Both the position numbers and the translations under genes were made by a program. Below are positions 61,687 through 64,000 of a stretch of 64,000 nucleotides of DNA, one piece after another. Source of the DNA: Oopsacas minuta. Lineage: Eukaryota; Porifera; Hexactinellida; Lyssacinosida; Leucopsacidae. The notes below the pieces were generated by a model, which did not search any database, had not been told where the DNA came from, and worked only from the letters and a program-made list of their open reading frames with translations. Location: NCBI GenBank assembly GCA_024704765.1, contig JAKMXF010000011.1:851557-915556 (forward strand). The letters are read 5' to 3'. Positions within the stretch are counted from its first letter, which is position 1, and each line of letters opens with the position of its first letter.

Positions 61687-64000
61687 ATGCGGTTGCTGTT
61701 GTTGGTACTTTTGCTACAACTTGTATACACAGTACAAGCATTCTATCGGCTTGGAACAGTAGGTGTAGGCTCCACCAGTGGTACAATCTACTTGATAGAT
61801 TCAAATTCGTTATTTCTAAGAGGTTTCCGTGCAACTGAAGCATTAGTCTTCCGTGGAGGTTCTGGAAGTACTCTAGTTACTGCTACAACCAGTGGTGCTC
61901 TCTCCAATGTAAACATGATGCTGGATGGTAATAATGACTGGTTGGAAGCATCACCCATTGAGATCCGTACTGCCAGCGGAGATGAGCTAATCACATCGTT
62001 TGATATTCCAGGAAATATCCAAATTCCCTGTACAGCTGAGTATCTCGGAAGGTTCACTAGAGGAGGCGCTAGCACTCTTCATTCTTTATCTGGACATGTG
62101 TTTTTCGATTCTTCGAATAGACGACTGTTCGTAGCTGGACTAAATCTTGACGGAAGTGCTCCTGCAGCCTACATGTGGCTAAGTACTAGTACAACACCGA
62201 GCGGTGGCGGAAGGAGAACAGGATACAATGGTAGATATGGGAAAGTAGATGACGTCAATAACCAGGATGCTAACGTTACATATCCGGTACCGTTAAGTGA
62301 CGTACAGGTTGTTTACAGATCTCTCTCGGTTTGGTGTGTAGACTTTAGTGTATCATTCGGACATGTAGTTATACCTGAAGTAACTGATTCATTCGGATGC
62401 AGTACATCCTACGGATCTGTAAAATTAGGCGATACTCCAGCTAAACATGGTGTTTCTGCTAATGTTTACGTGTTAGGCCCAAATACGATTGGGTTACAAA
62501 ACATGAATTATGGTGGGGATGCGCCCGGTACATGGTATTGGGCTGGAACAACAAGTGATGTGCATACCGGCTTCATAGTTGCTGATGAGACTGGTAGCTT
62601 AGGAACACTAAGTGAAATCAGTAATGCCAACGTTGTGTTAACGCTTCCAACTGACTATGATGTGTGCAATACAAATTTCTTTAGTGTGTACTGCGTTATA
62701 GCATCAGTTTCATTTGGTGAAGTATTTTTTGATAGTTCTTATGGATGCACAAACTGTCCTCAAATCTGTAAGACTGTAGGTGAACCAGGTCCTGTTTTCC
62801 AATGTAAGGACCTTAGTAGCACTGAGCAAATTGAATACCGGTATGATTCCAATAATAGCCTGGTTACATTTAGATTCCATACTTGCAATCTAGAAGCGAA
62901 TGAGTACTTTGCATTTGGAATAAGTGCCAGTAACTCTGGAGTAGCAATGTCACCAAACGGTGACGTTGCAGTGTGTCAATACTCTACAACTGGTGTTGTA
63001 GATTGTTCAGATTATGATCTGACCATAAGATCACAGTGTGCATTATCTGGTGGGAGTTATAATGGAGCTTGTCCTGATACAGTTCTCACTGGAGGTGTGA
63101 ATAATTATATCAACACACAAGTTGAAACTATCAACGCCTTGACAACCTTTACTACAACTCGTGCTGTCAACACGACAGATAGTCATGACAAGGTATATAC
63201 ACCTGGTACACCTCAGTATATTATTTGGGCACGTGGAGGAACATTTTCTTCTCCTACCAGCGAGAGATGGGTACTACGTCATGCTTCCGATAACCGTATA
63301 TCTAGTTCTGCACCTATTCAAATAGATTTCGCAGCTAATCAATCATGTACCAGATCACTACTATGTCCTACAACCACACCAGCACCAAAGGCACCTTGGA
63401 AAGTTCCTCCAATTTGCATCGAACCTGATAATAATCAGATCAATGCAGCCATTGGTAACACAGGTGGAGTACAGGGGTATAAGGGAATCACTGGTAAAGA
63501 TGGATGGGGTATAGCTTGGTATCTGAATGGCTATCTTATCCCTGAGGTATATGTATTGCGTGGCACAACAGTTAGGTTCTATGTTAATGGGGGAAACGAT
63601 CCTGACGACTCAGCTTCTTACCATCCACTTTATATAACCAGCTCTAACGAAGGAGGCATTAACGTTCTCCAAGAAGCTGGAGAATCCATTACAGAGACTG
63701 TGTATGCTGGTTTGGATTACAATCAAGCCGCACAAACTGTTACAGATTTGACTGTAGGTCCCTATTGCGAATGGGAAGAAACAGAGGGTGGTGGAGACAA
63801 CTTCAACTCGTTTTCTCGATACGAAGAAACGCTAGAATACTCATGTAGCAGCACTGTTCTTTCAGGAATTTTTGAATGGACAGCTAATACAGAATCTAAC
63901 GGTCCTTTCTACTACCAATGTGCTACACATCGACTACTGGGATGGAAGATATATGTTGTGGACGATTTGGAAGAATGCTTTGCACTTCAATCAGCTGCGT
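61687..64000 (+). CDS. Knickkopf/Skeletor-like protein 3 (3' end outside window)
   Basis: ATG at 61687; the frame is open to the window edge (771 codons). Tandem paralogue of gene 2: same signal peptide, DM13-type repeats (RGGASTLHSLSGHVFFD, APGTWYWAGTT), DOMON with the Met (VAMSPNGD) and His (WVLRHAS) retained, and a first cupredoxin domain with HPLYITSS and CATHRLLGW (Trp in place of the axial Met, as in genes 1 and 2). Identity to gene 2 is patchy: nearly complete over the first 200 bp and again across the second half of DOMON, much lower between. Whether it has the Thr-rich stalk and second cupredoxin lies beyond the window. Confidence 0.88.
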   Translation, partial: MRLLLLVLLLQLVYTVQAFYRLGTVGVGSTSGTIYLIDSNSLFLRGFRATEALVFRGGSGSTLVTATTSGALSNVNMMLDGNNDWLEASPIEIRTASGDELITSFDIPGNIQIPCTAEYLGRFTRGGASTLHSLSGHVFFDSSNRRLFVAGLNLDGSAPAAYMWLSTSTTPSGGGRRTGYNGRYGKVDDVNNQDANVTYPVPLSDVQVVYRSLSVWCVDFSVSFGHVVIPEVTDSFGCSTSYGSVKLGDTPAKHGVSANVYVLGPNTIGLQNMNYGGDAPGTWYWAGTTSDVHTGFIVADETGSLGTLSEISNANVVLTLPTDYDVCNTNFFSVYCVIASVSFGEVFFDSSYGCTNCPQICKTVGEPGPVFQCKDLSSTEQIEYRYDSNNSLVTFRFHTCNLEANEYFAFGISASNSGVAMSPNGDVAVCQYSTTGVVDCSDYDLTIRSQCALSGGSYNGACPDTVLTGGVNNYINTQVETINALTTFTTTRAVNTTDSHDKVYTPGTPQYIIWARGGTFSSPTSERWVLRHASDNRISSSAPIQIDFAANQSCTRSLLCPTTTPAPKAPWKVPPICIEPDNNQINAAIGNTGGVQGYKGITGKDGWGIAWYLNGYLIPEVYVLRGTTVRFYVNGGNDPDDSASYHPLYITSSNEGGINVLQEAGESITETVYAGLDYNQAAQTVTDLTVGPYCEWEETEGGGDNFNSFSRYEETLEYSCSSTVLSGIFEWTANTESNGPFYYQCATHRLLGWKIYVVDDLEECFALQSAA

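Noticed and set aside
1-64000. CRISPR arrays, operons, bacterial mobile islands
   Set aside because: Spliced animal genes throughout; the tandem repeats lack spacers, and no bacterial-type gene was found.

Overview
The window is eukaryotic nuclear DNA from an animal. It is AT-rich and gene-dense, with short GT-AG introns (mostly 60-270 bp) and many long genes that are intron-free within the coding region. Most genes are recognisable animal orthologues: SLC22A18, elongin C, MECR, lipin, WDR62/MAPKBP1, AP5S1, a GAF-domain cyclic nucleotide phosphodiesterase, HSD17B7, an Mpv17-family protein, a PLAC8-family protein, PHAF1, prefoldin 2, VPS51, XRCC1, an HNK-1-type sulfotransferase, RBMS/shep, an F-BAR/RhoGAP protein, C19orf47, saccharopine dehydrogenase and AATF. 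Compactness and intron poverty suggest an early-branching animal with a small genome. A sponge, perhaps a glass sponge, is my guess, but no species-diagnostic marker is present.

Layout. 1-16.9 kb: almost all minus strand: SLC22A18 (cut by the window start), ELOC, MECR, LPIN, an eight-exon WDR62/MAPKBP1 gene and AP5S1. The WDR62/MAPKBP1 gene has one very large intron (about 4 kb) holding three small same-strand genes for degenerate Maf/CNC-like bZIP proteins, each with its own TATA box. 17-31 kb: PDE (+), HSD17B7 (-), Mpv17 family (-), PLAC8 family (+), a PHAF1 gene whose product carries a katanin-p80 (con80)-like C-terminus (-), PFDN2 (-) and VPS51 (-). 31-38 kb: XRCC1, a tandem pair of lineage-specific ankyrin proteins and a sulfotransferase. 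38-46.5 kb: a long gene-free stretch around RBMS, with two plausible alternative TATA promoters and first exons. 46.5-53.5 kb: RhoGAP, C19orf47, stand-alone saccharopine dehydrogenase and AATF. 53.8-64 kb: a cluster of three Knickkopf/Skeletor-like secreted proteins (DM13-DM13-DOMON-cupredoxin). One is frame-broken, one has an extra copper-type cupredoxin domain on a Thr-rich stalk, and one runs off the window.

Three families of short terminal-inverted-repeat elements with TA target duplications (pogo/Tigger-like MITEs) are scattered through introns and intergenic DNA.

The genes do not form one pathway; most are housekeeping. The strongest candidates for something undescribed are the PHAF1-con80 fusion, the nested bZIP-like trio, and the extracellular DOMON (possible haem) plus cupredoxin (possible copper) cluster.
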